Shown: positions 7,629 to 16,996, counted from the first letter of the stretch. The stretch: 64,000 nt of DNA from Anaerospora hongkongensis (GCF_004339805.1 NZ_SLUI01000003.1:1-64000); one strand, 5' to 3'. Notes: a model not told the origin generated them from the sequence alone. Numbers and translations are program-made.

Positions 7629-9479
7629 ATGCCTGTACTATTTCTGGCACCTTTTAACAGCATGGCCAATATTGCCGCAAATATTGCAAAAGAGCTGAAG
7701 ATTCCACTGCTGGTGGAGGTTGCTGATGATTACAATGCGCAGGCCAAGCTGCAGCGGCATCCGGGAGTGGAAGTGGTGATCAGCCGCGGCGGAGTTGCCG
7801 AAAAAATCAGCGAGATAGCAGGTATTGTCGTAGTTGAAATTACCATGTCCACGAATGACTTGCTTAGTGCTTTAAGCCATCTCACCCGGGATGGCATTCA
7901 AAGCATTGGCATTGTGAGCCGTGCTAATATATTTGATGGAACAGTAGGAGACTTTCGCATAGCTGATACGCAGATTTATATTCGCTCCTGCGTAGATGAA
8001 GAAGAGATCGCACAAACTGTTTTTCAGCTGTATGAAAAAGGGGTTAAAGCTGTTATCGGCTGCCGTATGGCATACGAAACAGCGAAACGCTGCGGCATTG
8101 TGGCGGAACTTCTCGATTCCAGTACAATATCGATCCGCAAGGCAATTGAAGAGGCAATGCGGATTATCCGGGCAAAGGAAAGAGAGCACCTGCAAGCTGC
8201 TCAGTTGACGGCAATTATCGATAATATTGAAGAAGGAATCATTGCGGTCACCGGGGATAAACAGGTTAGTTTCTGCAATAACTTTGCCCGGCGGATTTGT
8301 GGAGCCGTTGGTCAAAGTATTCATGAAAGTCATATTGAGAAGTTTCTTCAATACCGTAACCAGGAAAGAATTGTGACTATAAATGGAACAAGTTTGCTTG
8401 CCCGCGTTATTCCTCTGGAATTTAATAATCGTAAGAGAGGCGATATCATAACGTTTCAGGAAGTAAGTAATATTCAGGATTCTGAACGGAAGATTCGCCT
8501 CTCTTCCTATCAGAAAGGCTTGTACGCCAAAGATACATTTGCTGATATTATCAGTCAATCAGAAGTAATGCAAAACATTATACATAAAGCAAAAAATTAT
8601 GCGAAATACGATTCGAATTTGCTGATTTACGGTGAAACAGGAACGGGAAAGGAAATTCTGGCGCAGAGCATACATAATCACAGCAGGCGCAGCAGAGGAC
8701 CCTTTGTGTCCGTTAATACTGCGTCTATTCCGCCTAACCTGCTGGAGAGCGAATTGTTCGGCTATGTGGAAGGAGCTTTTACCGGTGCCCGTAAAGGCGG
8801 TAAGCAGGGCCTGTTTGAATTGGCTCACGGTGGGACTATTTTTCTCGATGAAATCGGCGAGCTTTCGCCCGATATTCAGAGTCGTTTGCTCAGGGTACTG
8901 CAGGAGAAAGAGATTATGCGTATCGGCGATGATAAAATTATACCAGTCGATGTGAGAATTATTTCAGCCACGAACCGGGACCTGTTGACGCATGTTAAGC
9001 AGGGGGGATTCCGGGCTGACTTGTATTACCGGATTTGTGTGTTACGCTTACGTTTGCCGCCGTTACGGGAACGTTTGGAAGATATTCCGCCTATATTTGA
9101 ATATTACGTGCATAAGCTGGCAGCTAAAGAACAGAAAGCAGTAACCATACATGCTAATGTGATGAAGCTGCTAAAGGCGTATCCCTGGCCCGGCAATATC
9201 CGGGAGCTTAGAAATATGGCGGAAGTAGTTGTTTATAGTGAGGAAGAAATTGTGACTGCCGGGCAGATTGCCGCTATTTTTCAGGAAAACGAAGTGCAGG
9301 TCGGCAGTGGCAGCTATATCACTGTTCAGGAAAAAGGAACGTTAAAATCAATGGAAGCACAAATCATCAGGCATTTGTTATCCCGATATAGTGCGGAAGA
9401 AGTTTGCTATCGTTTAGGGATCAGCCGGGTAACACTGTGGCGTAAAATGAAAAATGATTACAGTTATGAAACGAAGTGA
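7629..9479 (+). CDS. PrpR-type sigma-54 activator (PrpR_N-PAS-AAA-HTH)
   Basis: A 616-residue activator. Residues ~1-175 form a PrpR N-terminal domain (small-molecule receptor fold, VLFLAPFNSMANIA start), ~195-290 a PAS-like region, and ~315-540 the AAA+ domain with GETGTGKE, GAFTGA and FLDEIGEL. A short Fis-type HTH (CYRLGISRVTLWRKM) ends it. PrpR-domain regulators sense a metabolite of the pathway they control. A sigma-54 promoter 56 bases after the stop begins a TRAP transporter operon, the likely target. ATG at 7629 follows GGAGAGGTGG; an in-frame TTG lies one codon earlier. Confidence 0.93.
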   Translation: MPVLFLAPFNSMANIAANIAKELKIPLLVEVADDYNAQAKLQRHPGVEVVISRGGVAEKISEIAGIVVVEITMSTNDLLSALSHLTRDGIQSIGIVSRANIFDGTVGDFRIADTQIYIRSCVDEEEIAQTVFQLYEKGVKAVIGCRMAYETAKRCGIVAELLDSSTISIRKAIEEAMRIIRAKEREHLQAAQLTAIIDNIEEGIIAVTGDKQVSFCNNFARRICGAVGQSIHESHIEKFLQYRNQERIVTINGTSLLARVIPLEFNNRKRGDIITFQEVSNIQDSERKIRLSSYQKGLYAKDTFADIISQSEVMQNIIHKAKNYAKYDSNLLIYGETGTGKEILAQSIHNHSRRSRGPFVSVNTASIPPNLLESELFGYVEGAFTGARKGGKQGLFELAHGGTIFLDEIGELSPDIQSRLLRVLQEKEIMRIGDDKIIPVDVRIISATNRDLLTHVKQGGFRADLYYRICVLRLRLPPLRERLEDIPPIFEYYVHKLAAKEQKAVTIHANVMKLLKAYPWPGNIRELRNMAEVVVYSEEEIVTAGQIAAIFQENEVQVGSGSYITVQEKGTLKSMEAQIIRHLLSRYSAEEVCYRLGISRVTLWRKMKNDYSYETK

Positions 9480-9495
9480 ATTTCAATTATGAAAC
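9463..9495. promoter_or_regulatory. Candidate enhancer sites for the PrpR-type activator
   Basis: TTATGAAAC occurs at 9464-9472 and 9487-9495, 23 bases apart (about two helical turns). The second overlaps the inverted repeat TTTCAATTATGAAA (9481-9494). They lie 40-70 bases upstream of the -24 element. The first overlaps the end of the regulator gene. Confidence 0.45.
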
Positions 9496-9534
9496 AAATT
9501 AGGTAATTTAGCGTGATTATGTGCCCAGAAGGGC

Positions 9535-9551
9535 TTGGCATGAATTTTGCT
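9535..9551 (+). promoter_or_regulatory. Sigma-54 promoter of the TRAP operon
   Basis: TTGGCATGAATTTTGCT: GG at 9537-9538 and GC at 9549-9550 with exactly 10 bases between. It leads into dctP with a leader of about 90 bases. Confidence 0.85.
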
Positions 9552-9654
9552 ATATATAATTGTTGTATTATTCGTATTAATTGTTATAAGGAGGAGAATA
9601 AAGAAAAAACTGATTCTTAACTTTTTTTTGTATATTGTGAAGGGGGATAATGTT

Positions 9655-10683
9655 TTGAATAATTTTCTGACGAAGAAGTTTCTTGTACTGGCGGCCTGTA
9701 TGGTGGTTCTTTCCATGTTCTTAGTAGGCTGCGGCGGAGGAAGCGGAACAAACGCTGCAAAATCCGGTGAAAAAATTGTAATTAAAATAGCATATGGAAA
9801 TAACGTAGGTGAACCAAATGACAAGGCCGTTCGTGAATGGGGCCGTTTGATGAAAGAGAAAAGCAAGGGTCAAGTTGAATTTCAATATTTCCCTAGCTCT
9901 CAATTAGGTTCACAAAAAGATGTTACAGAACAGCTTACCATTGGTGCGAACGTCATCACCATTTCCGATGGTGGATTTTTAATGGATTATGTTCCTGAGT
10001 TCGGCGTAACGTACCTGCCATATCTCTACGATAATAAAGAACAGCTGTTTAAGCTTGTTGACAGTGATCTCTTTAAAGATATGTCTAAGAAATTAGAAAC
10101 CAAAGGTCTGTATGTTGTTCACAGCAAATGGATTTATGGTGATCGCCATATTATTGCTACTAAGCCTGTCACAAAGCCGGCAGATCTTGAAGGTCTTAAA
10201 ATCCGGGTTCCTAACATCCGTCTTTCTACTGAGATGATGAATGCAATGGGAGCAACTGCTACGCCAATGCCTTTAGCAGAAGCGTATCCTGGAATCATGC
10301 AAGGTGTAATTAATGGAGCGGAAAATCCTATCCCCGTACATTTTGGCGGAAAAATGTATGAAGGTGCTAAATACTTATCGCTGACCCGCCATCAAGTGAA
10401 TCTTTCTACCTGGATTGCAGGCACAAAGTTCATTGAAAAACTTCCTCCTGAAATTGTGGCGATGCTGAAAGAAACAGGCGAGGAAGCCGGCCGATTCTTA
10501 ATAAAAGAAAATGAAAAAGCCGATAAAGAATGCATTGAAAAAATGAAGGCAGCCGGAGTACAGGTCGTAGAAAATGTTGACCGGGCTGCATTTAAAGAAG
10601 CTACAAAAGACGTGCATAAGAAGTTTAAAGAGTTCCCAGCTGATTTGTATGACAAGGTAGTCGCGATTATCAATAGCAAGTAA
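9655..10683 (+). CDS. TRAP transporter substrate-binding protein (DctP family), lipoprotein
   Basis: A 342-residue extracytoplasmic solute receptor of a TRAP transporter. The TTG at 9655 is chosen because AGGGGG sits 8 bases upstream. It yields a lipoprotein signal peptide (hydrophobic VLAACMVVLSMFLVG, lipobox LVGC with the acylated Cys near 27), as expected for a receptor tethered outside the membrane. The DctP motif region WIYGDRHIIATKPVTKPADL (~155-175) and the conserved Arg in KIRVPN contact carboxylate ligands in known members. Substrate unknown; likely an organic acid. A hairpin separates it from dctQ. Confidence 0.93.
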   Translation: MNNFLTKKFLVLAACMVVLSMFLVGCGGGSGTNAAKSGEKIVIKIAYGNNVGEPNDKAVREWGRLMKEKSKGQVEFQYFPSSQLGSQKDVTEQLTIGANVITISDGGFLMDYVPEFGVTYLPYLYDNKEQLFKLVDSDLFKDMSKKLETKGLYVVHSKWIYGDRHIIATKPVTKPADLEGLKIRVPNIRLSTEMMNAMGATATPMPLAEAYPGIMQGVINGAENPIPVHFGGKMYEGAKYLSLTRHQVNLSTWIAGTKFIEKLPPEIVAMLKETGEEAGRFLIKENEKADKECIEKMKAAGVQVVENVDRAAFKEATKDVHKKFKEFPADLYDKVVAIINSK

Positions 10684-10696
10684 AAATACTAGATAC

Positions 10697-10729
10697 GATC
10701 GGCCTCGGTTGCTAAAACCGGGGCCGATC
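10697..10729 (+). terminator. Intercistronic hairpin between dctP and dctQ
   Basis: Inverted repeat GATCGGCC.CGGTT / AACCG.GGCCGATC with a 5-6-base loop and no T-run. Hairpins here commonly protect the dctP transcript and cut expression of the membrane genes. It is more likely a processing or attenuation site than a full terminator. Confidence 0.6.
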
Positions 10730-10757
10730 TAATCAGAATAGCAAGGGGTGTGACTTA

Positions 10758-11249
10758 GTGGGGCAAGTGATCTGGAATTTCATAAAAAAGATAGATGAAA
10801 TCGTGGGAATGGCTTTAATGGCCTTCATTGTCTTATTAGCTTGTGCTAATGTATTTATGCGTTATGTTGTAGGGGCTCCCTGGGGCTGGGTTGAGGAAGT
10901 GACTATTTTTACTTTTGTATGGCTTACGATGATTGGTGCTGCATCTGTCATCAAGGTCGAAGGACATTGCAGTATTGATGTCTTAGTCCGCCGCTTGCCT
11001 CCAAAATATGAACGGACTGCAACAATAGCAGCTGATATCTGCGTAATCATCACATTACTGCTGATGATTTGGTACGGCTGGGAGCTGTCCATGGGGGCCG
11101 CCGATAAAGTAACACCGATGCTTGGTATACCCTATACGTATGTGGATTTGGCCATTCCGGTGGCAAGCGTCTTCATGCTGATTTACTATCTTGAGCTTAC
11201 CTGGCTGGATATTACAGGCAAGCGCAAAAAATGTGACTTAGGAGAGTAA
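10758..11249 (+). CDS. TRAP transporter small permease (DctQ family)
   Basis: A 163-residue protein with four predicted membrane spans and the DctQ signature region VFMRYVVGAPWGWVEEVTIF (~33-52). It is the small membrane subunit that pairs with DctM. GTG start at 10758 preceded by AAGGGGTG. DctM starts eight bases after its stop, so the two are co-translated. Confidence 0.92.
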   Translation: MGQVIWNFIKKIDEIVGMALMAFIVLLACANVFMRYVVGAPWGWVEEVTIFTFVWLTMIGAASVIKVEGHCSIDVLVRRLPPKYERTATIAADICVIITLLLMIWYGWELSMGAADKVTPMLGIPYTYVDLAIPVASVFMLIYYLELTWLDITGKRKKCDLGE

Positions 11250-11256
11250 GGAAAAT

Positions 11257-12534
11257 ATGACGGTTTTAATTGCATCCTTAGTTATGATGGTACTTGCCGG
11301 GATTAACGTTCCGGTAGCATTTGCCATCACCCTGGCAACATTTGTGTATTTTTTCATCAGCAATGATTTATCACCTGTAATGGTTATCCAGCGTATGATT
11401 GGCGGCGCTGATAATATACCACTTTTAGCTATTCCCTTTTTCATGATGCTGGGGTCAATCTTAAACTATACTGGTATTACGCAGCGGCTGCTTAAATTGT
11501 CTGACTTGCTGTCCGGACATTTACGGGGCGGTCTTGCCCAAACTAACGTTGTTCTCGGTGCTCTTATTGGCGGTCCTTCCGGAGCAGGCCTGGCTGATGC
11601 GGCCATGATTTGTAAAGTACTTGTTCCCGAAATGGTCCGCAACGGGTACAGCAAACCTTTTGCAGCGGCCTTAACTTCAGCTTCTGCACTGCTGGGACCA
11701 ATTTTACCTCCCGGCATTGGACTAATTATCTATGGTTTCGTTTCCGATACCTCGATCGGCAAGCTGTTTCTAGGCGGTATGGGACCAGGTATTCTGCTTA
11801 CCCTTTTGTTGATGATTACAGTCGACTGGATTGCGAAACGGCGCGGCTATAAACCGGTACGCACCACAAAGCCCAGCACCAAGGAAGTGCTTGTGGCAAC
11901 CAAAGATGCCTTCTGGGGTTTAATGCTGATGGTTATTATCTTAGGTGGTATCCGGTATGGCATATTTACGCCCACGGAGGCAGGAGCAGTTACCGTGATT
12001 TACTCGCTGATTGTCGGTTTTGCCTACCGGGCAACTACGTGGGCTGATGTAAAATCGGCCTTGGCAGAGTCTGCTCGTGCCAACGGTTCGATTATGCTTA
12101 TTTTAATGTCTTCAGCCGGATTTGCCTGGATGCTGACCTGGGAAGGCGTTGCCAGCGATGTAACGGCGATGCTGACTGATTTTACAACAAATCCATACGT
12201 GTTTCTCCTGATTGTCAACGTTTTTCTGTTGATTCTCGGTATGTTTCTCGATGGTAATGCTGCCATTATTGTTTTAACTCCTCTGTTAATGCCTACTGTA
12301 CATTTATTGGGAATTGATCCCGTTCACTTCGGTATTACTATGATTTTTAATCTTTCTATCGGCGCGATTACACCGCCTTTTGGAACAACCATGTTTCTTA
12401 CCTGTAACTTGACAGGAGTAAAGATGGATGAATTCCTAAAAGAAATTCTTCCTTTTTATATAGCGTTGTTGATTGCTTTAGCTGCGACTACCTATATACC
12501 TGCATTATCTTTAATTTTAGCTGATTTAATATAA
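11257..12534 (+). CDS. TRAP transporter large permease (DctM family)
   Basis: A 425-residue, multi-span (about 12) membrane protein of the DctM/ion-transporter superfamily. It catalyses sodium- or proton-coupled uptake of the solute delivered by DctP. Family motifs include the N-terminal GINVPVAFAITLA, the re-entrant-loop region GGPSGAGLADAAMI and C-terminal GAITPPFGTTMF. Length is typical. It is third in the operon, and the alcohol dehydrogenase start is only 25 bases downstream. Confidence 0.94.
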   Translation: MTVLIASLVMMVLAGINVPVAFAITLATFVYFFISNDLSPVMVIQRMIGGADNIPLLAIPFFMMLGSILNYTGITQRLLKLSDLLSGHLRGGLAQTNVVLGALIGGPSGAGLADAAMICKVLVPEMVRNGYSKPFAAALTSASALLGPILPPGIGLIIYGFVSDTSIGKLFLGGMGPGILLTLLLMITVDWIAKRRGYKPVRTTKPSTKEVLVATKDAFWGLMLMVIILGGIRYGIFTPTEAGAVTVIYSLIVGFAYRATTWADVKSALAESARANGSIMLILMSSAGFAWMLTWEGVASDVTAMLTDFTTNPYVFLLIVNVFLLILGMFLDGNAAIIVLTPLLMPTVHLLGIDPVHFGITMIFNLSIGAITPPFGTTMFLTCNLTGVKMDEFLKEILPFYIALLIALAATTYIPALSLILADLI

Positions 12535-12558
12535 ATCATCGGTATGGGAGTGGGTCAC

Positions 12559-13575
12559 GTGAAGGCAATCTATTTAAAGGAAGCAGGTGATATTCAGGTT
12601 GCAGATATTGCTCAACCTGAATATAAAGCAGATCAAATCTTGATTAGCGTGAAAAGTGTGGGGATCTGCGGCTCTGATATCAGTGCTTATTTAGGAACAA
12701 GCCCGCTCGTTACCTATCCGCGAGTTATTGGTCACGAGGTAGCCGGTGAGGTTGTGGCAGTGCCGGCAGGTGAAGTCTCTATCGCCGTTGGTGACAGAGT
12801 TGTGCTGGAACCCTATGTCTATTGCGGTGCGTGCTATCCCTGCCGCAATCAACGAACCAATTGCTGCGAGAATTTGACTGTCCGGGGAGTTCACATTGAT
12901 GGGGGGATGGCGGAATATATTTATCATCCCTGTCACTTGGTGCACAAAGTGCCAGCCGGGATTCCCTGGAATCATTTAGTGATGGCGGAACCGCTTACCA
13001 TTTCTATACATGCCGTGAACCGCTCGCGCTTACGGCAGGGTGAATATGCGGTAATTACAGGCTGCGGCCCAATTGGTCTGCTGGCTGCTCAGTATGCTAT
13101 GACTATCGGCGCGAACCCCATTATGGTTGATCCGGTAGAGGAGAGACTGGCAATGGCCCGCCAGGCCGGTGTAAAATATACTATTAATCCGGTAAAAGAG
13201 AATGCGGTTGAGGTCATAAAGTCAATTACCGGAGGCACAATGGCGGAAGTTGTCGTTGAGGCTTCCGGCAATGCTGCTGCTATTCGCAGTTCTATTGATT
13301 ATGTGGCATATTCAGGCCGGATATCTTTAGTCGGTTATCCGAAAGGCGAGGTCGCGCTCCCAACGGCCTTGTTTACTAAAAAAGAGCTGGATATTGTCGG
13401 AGCACGCAACAGCTTTCAGGCATTTCCCGAAAGCATCCGTTTAATTGCACAAAAAGAAGTGGATGTTGCCGCTGTCATTACCAAGACCATTTCTTTTGCA
13501 GAGATTCCGGAAATTGTTCACGATATATCCGTTAATCCCGGCAATTATATGAAGGTAATTGCCGAGTTCAAGTAA
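12559..13575 (+). CDS. Zinc-dependent medium-chain alcohol/polyol dehydrogenase
   Basis: A 338-residue MDR-family dehydrogenase resembling threonine, sorbitol and galactitol dehydrogenases. The catalytic zinc region shows Cys37 (GICGSD) and His59-Glu60 (GHE). The structural zinc cluster is Cys89, Cys92, Cys95 and Cys103. The Rossmann motif GCGPIGLLAA (~157-166) binds NAD. I choose GTG at 12559 (MKAIYLKEAG), matching family starts; ATG at 12544 adds five residues. Its place as last gene of the TRAP operon implies that the imported compound is, or is converted to, a hydroxy compound oxidised here. Substrate cannot be named. Confidence 0.9.
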   Translation: MKAIYLKEAGDIQVADIAQPEYKADQILISVKSVGICGSDISAYLGTSPLVTYPRVIGHEVAGEVVAVPAGEVSIAVGDRVVLEPYVYCGACYPCRNQRTNCCENLTVRGVHIDGGMAEYIYHPCHLVHKVPAGIPWNHLVMAEPLTISIHAVNRSRLRQGEYAVITGCGPIGLLAAQYAMTIGANPIMVDPVEERLAMARQAGVKYTINPVKENAVEVIKSITGGTMAEVVVEASGNAAAIRSSIDYVAYSGRISLVGYPKGEVALPTALFTKKELDIVGARNSFQAFPESIRLIAQKEVDVAAVITKTISFAEIPEIVHDISVNPGNYMKVIAEFK

Positions 13576-13587
13576 AATCAGACAGTA

Positions 13588-13620
13588 AAAAAACCTTCCA
13601 TGTTTACATGGAAGGTTTTT
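13588..13620. terminator. Bidirectional terminator
   Basis: AAAAACCTTCCATG / CATGGAAGGTTTTT with loop TTTA. It has A- and T-runs on both sides and lies between the convergent dehydrogenase and the reverse-strand gene at 13642. Confidence 0.9.
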
Positions 13621-13641
13621 CGCTGGCTGTAAGCCGGAAGG

Positions 13642-14097
13642 TTAGTTTTTATAACGGTTTTTATATTGATCTTCTTCTTTACTTTTTTTGTATTTATTCC
13701 ACAGGTAACGACCAGCCATAAATACACCGGCAAAGAGCATTACATTGAACAGAAGACCGATCATTTCTGAGAACATACCGCCGAAGCCAAACATATTTCC
13801 GAGCATGCTGCCCAGCATCATACCGCCGCCTAAGAGCGCCATATTACGCAGGAAGCCGCCGGACGAGGGCTGTTGAACATTTTGTTGAGCAGGCTTGGCA
13901 GCAGCTGCAGGAGCCTTTTCATTGTAGCTGTTAGCGGGAGCGGAAGGCTTATAGCCTGAATTAGTAGAAGGTGCGGCTTGTTGAGTACTTGGGGCTTTGG
14001 GAGCAGACATTTTAGGCTTGCCGCCGCTTACAGCAGCGAAACCGACAGCATTAAAAGCAAAAGCAAACAGAAAGGTTAATATCAATAATTTTTTCAT
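13642..14097 (-). CDS. Exported Ala/Pro-rich, Gly-rich membrane protein
   Basis: A 151-residue protein of unknown function. It has an N-terminal signal peptide (LLILTFLFAFAFNAVGFAA), a low-complexity Ala/Pro/Ser/Gln linker (~28-80), and a Gly/Met-rich hydrophobic stretch (GGGMMLGSMLGNMFGFGGM). A second membrane span (MIGLLFNVMLFAGVFMAGRY) and a strongly charged Lys-rich tail follow. The Gly/Met segment recalls Tim44-like or glycine-zipper insertion sequences. The 92-residue gene ends two bases upstream of its start, so the two form an operon. Confidence 0.75.
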   Translation of the reverse strand: MKKLLILTFLFAFAFNAVGFAAVSGGKPKMSAPKAPSTQQAAPSTNSGYKPSAPANSYNEKAPAAAAKPAQQNVQQPSSGGFLRNMALLGGGMMLGSMLGNMFGFGGMFSEMIGLLFNVMLFAGVFMAGRYLWNKYKKSKEEDQYKNRYKN

Positions 14098-14099
14098 TT

Positions 14100-14378
14100 T
14101 TATTCCTCCGTATGGGTTTTTACATCTTCAGGGAAGGTGTAAATTTCGGCCAAATTAGGCAGCTCGCCTGAGAGATAACGGTCGATATCATGGACATCAA
14201 TGTAGAAGGTACAGGCTACTTCCAAATATCCCTGGTCGTTGCCCTGACTTACGCTCCGGATCGCCATCAGCCTTTCCCGCAGGCGGAGGCAGTCATCATG
14301 GGATGCCGTTACGTTGAGCGTTGCCAAAGGAACACCATATTCCCGAAGCACATCCTGTAGATTCATTCTCTCGGACAT
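14100..14378 (-). CDS. Conserved-looking small protein, unknown function
   Basis: A 92-residue soluble acidic protein beginning MSERMNLQDVLREYGVPLAT, with no signal peptide or membrane segment. The alternation around NVTASHDDCLRLRERLMAI and YLEVACTFYIDVHDIDRYL suggests a small alpha/beta fold, perhaps ferredoxin-like. I do not recognise it. It overlaps no neighbour and sits two bases before the exported protein gene in the same direction. Confidence 0.6.
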   Translation of the reverse strand: MSERMNLQDVLREYGVPLATLNVTASHDDCLRLRERLMAIRSVSQGNDQGYLEVACTFYIDVHDIDRYLSGELPNLAEIYTFPEDVKTHTEE

Positions 14379-14527
14379 CAGTAATCATCACAATCCTTTT
14401 CGAATTATTTCTCTAAAGTAGAGAAGCTGTACGAAGTAAAGTATACTGTTAAAAGGGCAAAAAGTCAATGTTTTTATCAGTACCTACCTATGTTAACTGC
14501 TTTGCCTGCTGATTTTCCTGCTAAAAT

Positions 14528-14556
14528 TAGACATATGTTTGGATATATGATAAAAT
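14528..14556 (+). promoter_or_regulatory. Probable sigma-70 promoter of the ABC-F gene
   Basis: TAGACA (14528-14533) and TAAAAT (14551-14556) are separated by 17 bases, about 40 bases upstream of the ABC-F start. Confidence 0.5.
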
Positions 14557-14596
14557 TATAACTCGCAAGTACATTACGAAAGATGGTTGTTGAAAT

Positions 14597-16216
14597 ATGA
14601 TAAGTACAAATGGGTTAACCCTTCAATTTGGTAAACGAATTCTCTTTAAAGACGTCAATATAAAATTTACTCCTGGCAATTGTTATGGACTGATTGGCGC
14701 AAATGGTACCGGTAAATCAACCTTCCTCAAGATCCTATCAGGAGAAATTGAGCCAACTTCAGGAGAGGTGGCGATTACTCCGGGGGAACGTCTGGCCGTT
14801 CTTAAACAGAACCATTATGAATTTGATGAGTTTGAAGTGTTAAAGACGGTTATTATGGGGCATGCCCGGCTTTATGCTATTATGGAAGAAAAGGATGCAT
14901 TATATGCCAAACCTGATTTTTCTGATGAAGACGGCATGAAGGTTTCGGAATTAGAATGTGAATTTGCTGAGCTTAACGGCTGGGATGCAGAAACAGAGGC
15001 AGCCCGGTTGCTGAATGGTCTGGGAATAGGTGAGGAATTTCATTATCAAAAAATGGCTGATTTGAGCGGCAACGACAAAGTACGTGTGCTGTTGGCACAA
15101 GCGCTTTTCGGCAATCCGGACATTCTGCTGCTGGATGAACCGACAAACCATCTGGATATTGAATCGATTACCTGGCTGGAAGATTTTCTTTATGATTTCC
15201 CGAATACGGTCATTGTCGTATCGCATGACCGTCACTTCCTGAATAAGGTTTGTACGCATATTGCCGATATTGACTTCCAAAATATTTCACTGTATGTAGG
15301 CAACTATGATTTCTGGCTGGAATCAAGCCAATTGGCGCTTCAACTGGCCAAAGACGCGAATAAGAAAAAAGAAGATAAAATTAAAGATCTGCAAAACTTT
15401 ATTCAGCGCTTTAGTGCAAATGCTTCGAAATCCAAACAGGCTACTTCCCGGAAAAAGCAATTGGAAAAACTTACTCTGGATGATATTAAGCCATCCTCCC
15501 GTAAATATCCGTATGTGGCTTTTAAGCCTGACCGGGAAGCAGGCGCTCAATTGCTGAATGTGGAAAACATCAGCAAAGTAATTGATGGTGAAACCGTTCT
15601 GAATGATATTAGCTTTATGGTTGCCAAAGGCGATAAAATTGCGTTTGTTGGTCCTGACGGCTTAGCAAAAACAACTCTGTTTAAAATTCTGATGGGCGAA
15701 TTACCTGCTGACAGTGGTGAGTTCAAATGGGGGGTCACTACTTCGCAGGCGTACTTCCCGAAAGATAACTCCGCTTATTTTGACGGCGTTGAATTAAATC
15801 TGGTAGACTGGCTGCGTCAGTTCTCCCGTGACCAGGAAGAATCCTTTATTCGCGGCTTTTTGGGACGGATGCTGTTCTCCGGAGAAGAGACGCAAAAAGA
15901 ATCTAATGTTTTGTCTGGTGGCGAAAAAGTGCGGTGCATGCTCGCTAAGATGATGCTGAGCGGTGCAAATGTATTGATTCTTGATGAACCGACAAACCAT
16001 CTGGATTTAGAATCCATTACCTCTTTGAATACCGGCCTGACGAACTACGAAGGGACGATGCTCTTTGTATCGCATGACCATCAGTTCATTCAAACGGTTG
16101 CCAACCGGATTATTGAAATCACTCCTAAGGGAATTGTAGACCGGCGTATGACCTATGACGAGTATTTAGAAAATGCTGATGTCAAAAAGCTGTTAGCTCA
16201 ATTATATAGTAAGTAA
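14597..16216 (+). CDS. ABC-F family ATPase (YbiT/YkpA-like)
   Basis: A 539-residue soluble protein with two ATP-binding cassettes and no membrane domain, as in the ABC-F translation factors that act at the ribosomal E site. NBD1 has Walker A GANGTGKST and Walker B LLLDEPTNHLD, but a signature reading LSGNDKVR. NBD2 has signature LSGGEKVR and Walker B LILDEPTNHLD, but Walker A reads GPDGLAKT, with Ala in place of the last Gly. The charged linker between them (~240-300) is the P-site tRNA-interacting motif. A degenerate first signature is usual in the YbiT-like branch. Confidence 0.93.
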   Translation: MISTNGLTLQFGKRILFKDVNIKFTPGNCYGLIGANGTGKSTFLKILSGEIEPTSGEVAITPGERLAVLKQNHYEFDEFEVLKTVIMGHARLYAIMEEKDALYAKPDFSDEDGMKVSELECEFAELNGWDAETEAARLLNGLGIGEEFHYQKMADLSGNDKVRVLLAQALFGNPDILLLDEPTNHLDIESITWLEDFLYDFPNTVIVVSHDRHFLNKVCTHIADIDFQNISLYVGNYDFWLESSQLALQLAKDANKKKEDKIKDLQNFIQRFSANASKSKQATSRKKQLEKLTLDDIKPSSRKYPYVAFKPDREAGAQLLNVENISKVIDGETVLNDISFMVAKGDKIAFVGPDGLAKTTLFKILMGELPADSGEFKWGVTTSQAYFPKDNSAYFDGVELNLVDWLRQFSRDQEESFIRGFLGRMLFSGEETQKESNVLSGGEKVRCMLAKMMLSGANVLILDEPTNHLDLESITSLNTGLTNYEGTMLFVSHDHQFIQTVANRIIEITPKGIVDRRMTYDEYLENADVKKLLAQLYSK

Positions 16217-16222
16217 TACCCC

Positions 16223-16253
16223 AGCAGTCCGCATAGAACGGACTGCTTTTTTT
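16223..16253 (+). terminator. Intrinsic terminator
   Basis: AGCAGTCCG / CGGACTGCT with a 7-base loop followed by TTTTTT. Confidence 0.93.
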
Positions 16254-16320
16254 ATTATCACCGTATCGCACCAGTAGCATCGGCACATACTTAAGTTAAG
16301 AAATACAAGGAGAAGATTAC

Positions 16321-16995
16321 ATGCGAATTCTCGTTGTAGAAGATGACGATATGCTGCGCGAAGCGGTAGTTGCTGTGCTGCAGGAGGAATTTTATCTGGT
16401 AGAGGAAGCCGCTGCCGGCAGTGAGGGCTTGTATAAAGCGCTGCAAGGGATATATGATCTGGTCGTACTGGATATTATGCTGCCGGAAATGAGCGGCTTA
16501 GTTATTGTTAAAAAAATACGGGCAAAAGGTATCGGTATACCCGTATTGCTGCTGACTGCCCGGGACAGCATCGAAGACCGGGTTACGGGCCTGGAAGCAG
16601 GTGCGGATGACTATTTGATCAAGCCGTTTGCTGTTCCGGAACTGCTGGCCCGGGTCAAAGCTTTGCTGCGCCGTGGCGGTAATATAGGGAACGAAGGAGA
16701 ATTATCCTATGGCGAAATTACGATTAATGCCAGGGTAAAAGATGCTTTTATTAATGAAGTGCCGCTGCATCTAACCGTAAAGGAGTATGAATTGCTGGAA
16801 TTCTTACTGATTAACCGGGAGCAAATTCTGACGCGGGAGCAAATTTATGACCGCATTTGGGGATTGGAGTCGGATACTACGATCAATATTGTTGATTTAT
16901 ACATTCATTATTTGCGTAAGAAGCTTGCTCCCTATGGACGGGATGCACTAATTCAGACCATTCGCGGTGCAGGCTTTATCCTTAAGGAGAAATAG
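16321..16995 (+). CDS. OmpR/PhoB-type response regulator
   Basis: A 224-residue two-domain regulator. The receiver has the acidic pocket EDDD (7-10), phospho-acceptor Asp51 in VLDIMLPE, the conserved Thr in LLTARD and Lys in KPFAVPE. The winged-helix domain ends RGAGFILKEK. The sensor kinase starts one base after the stop codon. The next genes are a TolC-MacA-MacB-type exporter, so control of export in response to an envelope or drug signal is a reasonable inference. Confidence 0.94.
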   Translation: MRILVVEDDDMLREAVVAVLQEEFYLVEEAAAGSEGLYKALQGIYDLVVLDIMLPEMSGLVIVKKIRAKGIGIPVLLLTARDSIEDRVTGLEAGADDYLIKPFAVPELLARVKALLRRGGNIGNEGELSYGEITINARVKDAFINEVPLHLTVKEYELLEFLLINREQILTREQIYDRIWGLESDTTINIVDLYIHYLRKKLAPYGRDALIQTIRGAGFILKEK

Positions 16996-16996
16996 A

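Noticed and set aside
7872..8558. 228-codon reverse open frame inside the PrpR-type activator
   Set aside because: Antisense shadow of a clearly recognised gene; no ribosome site and a composition typical of a complementary strand.
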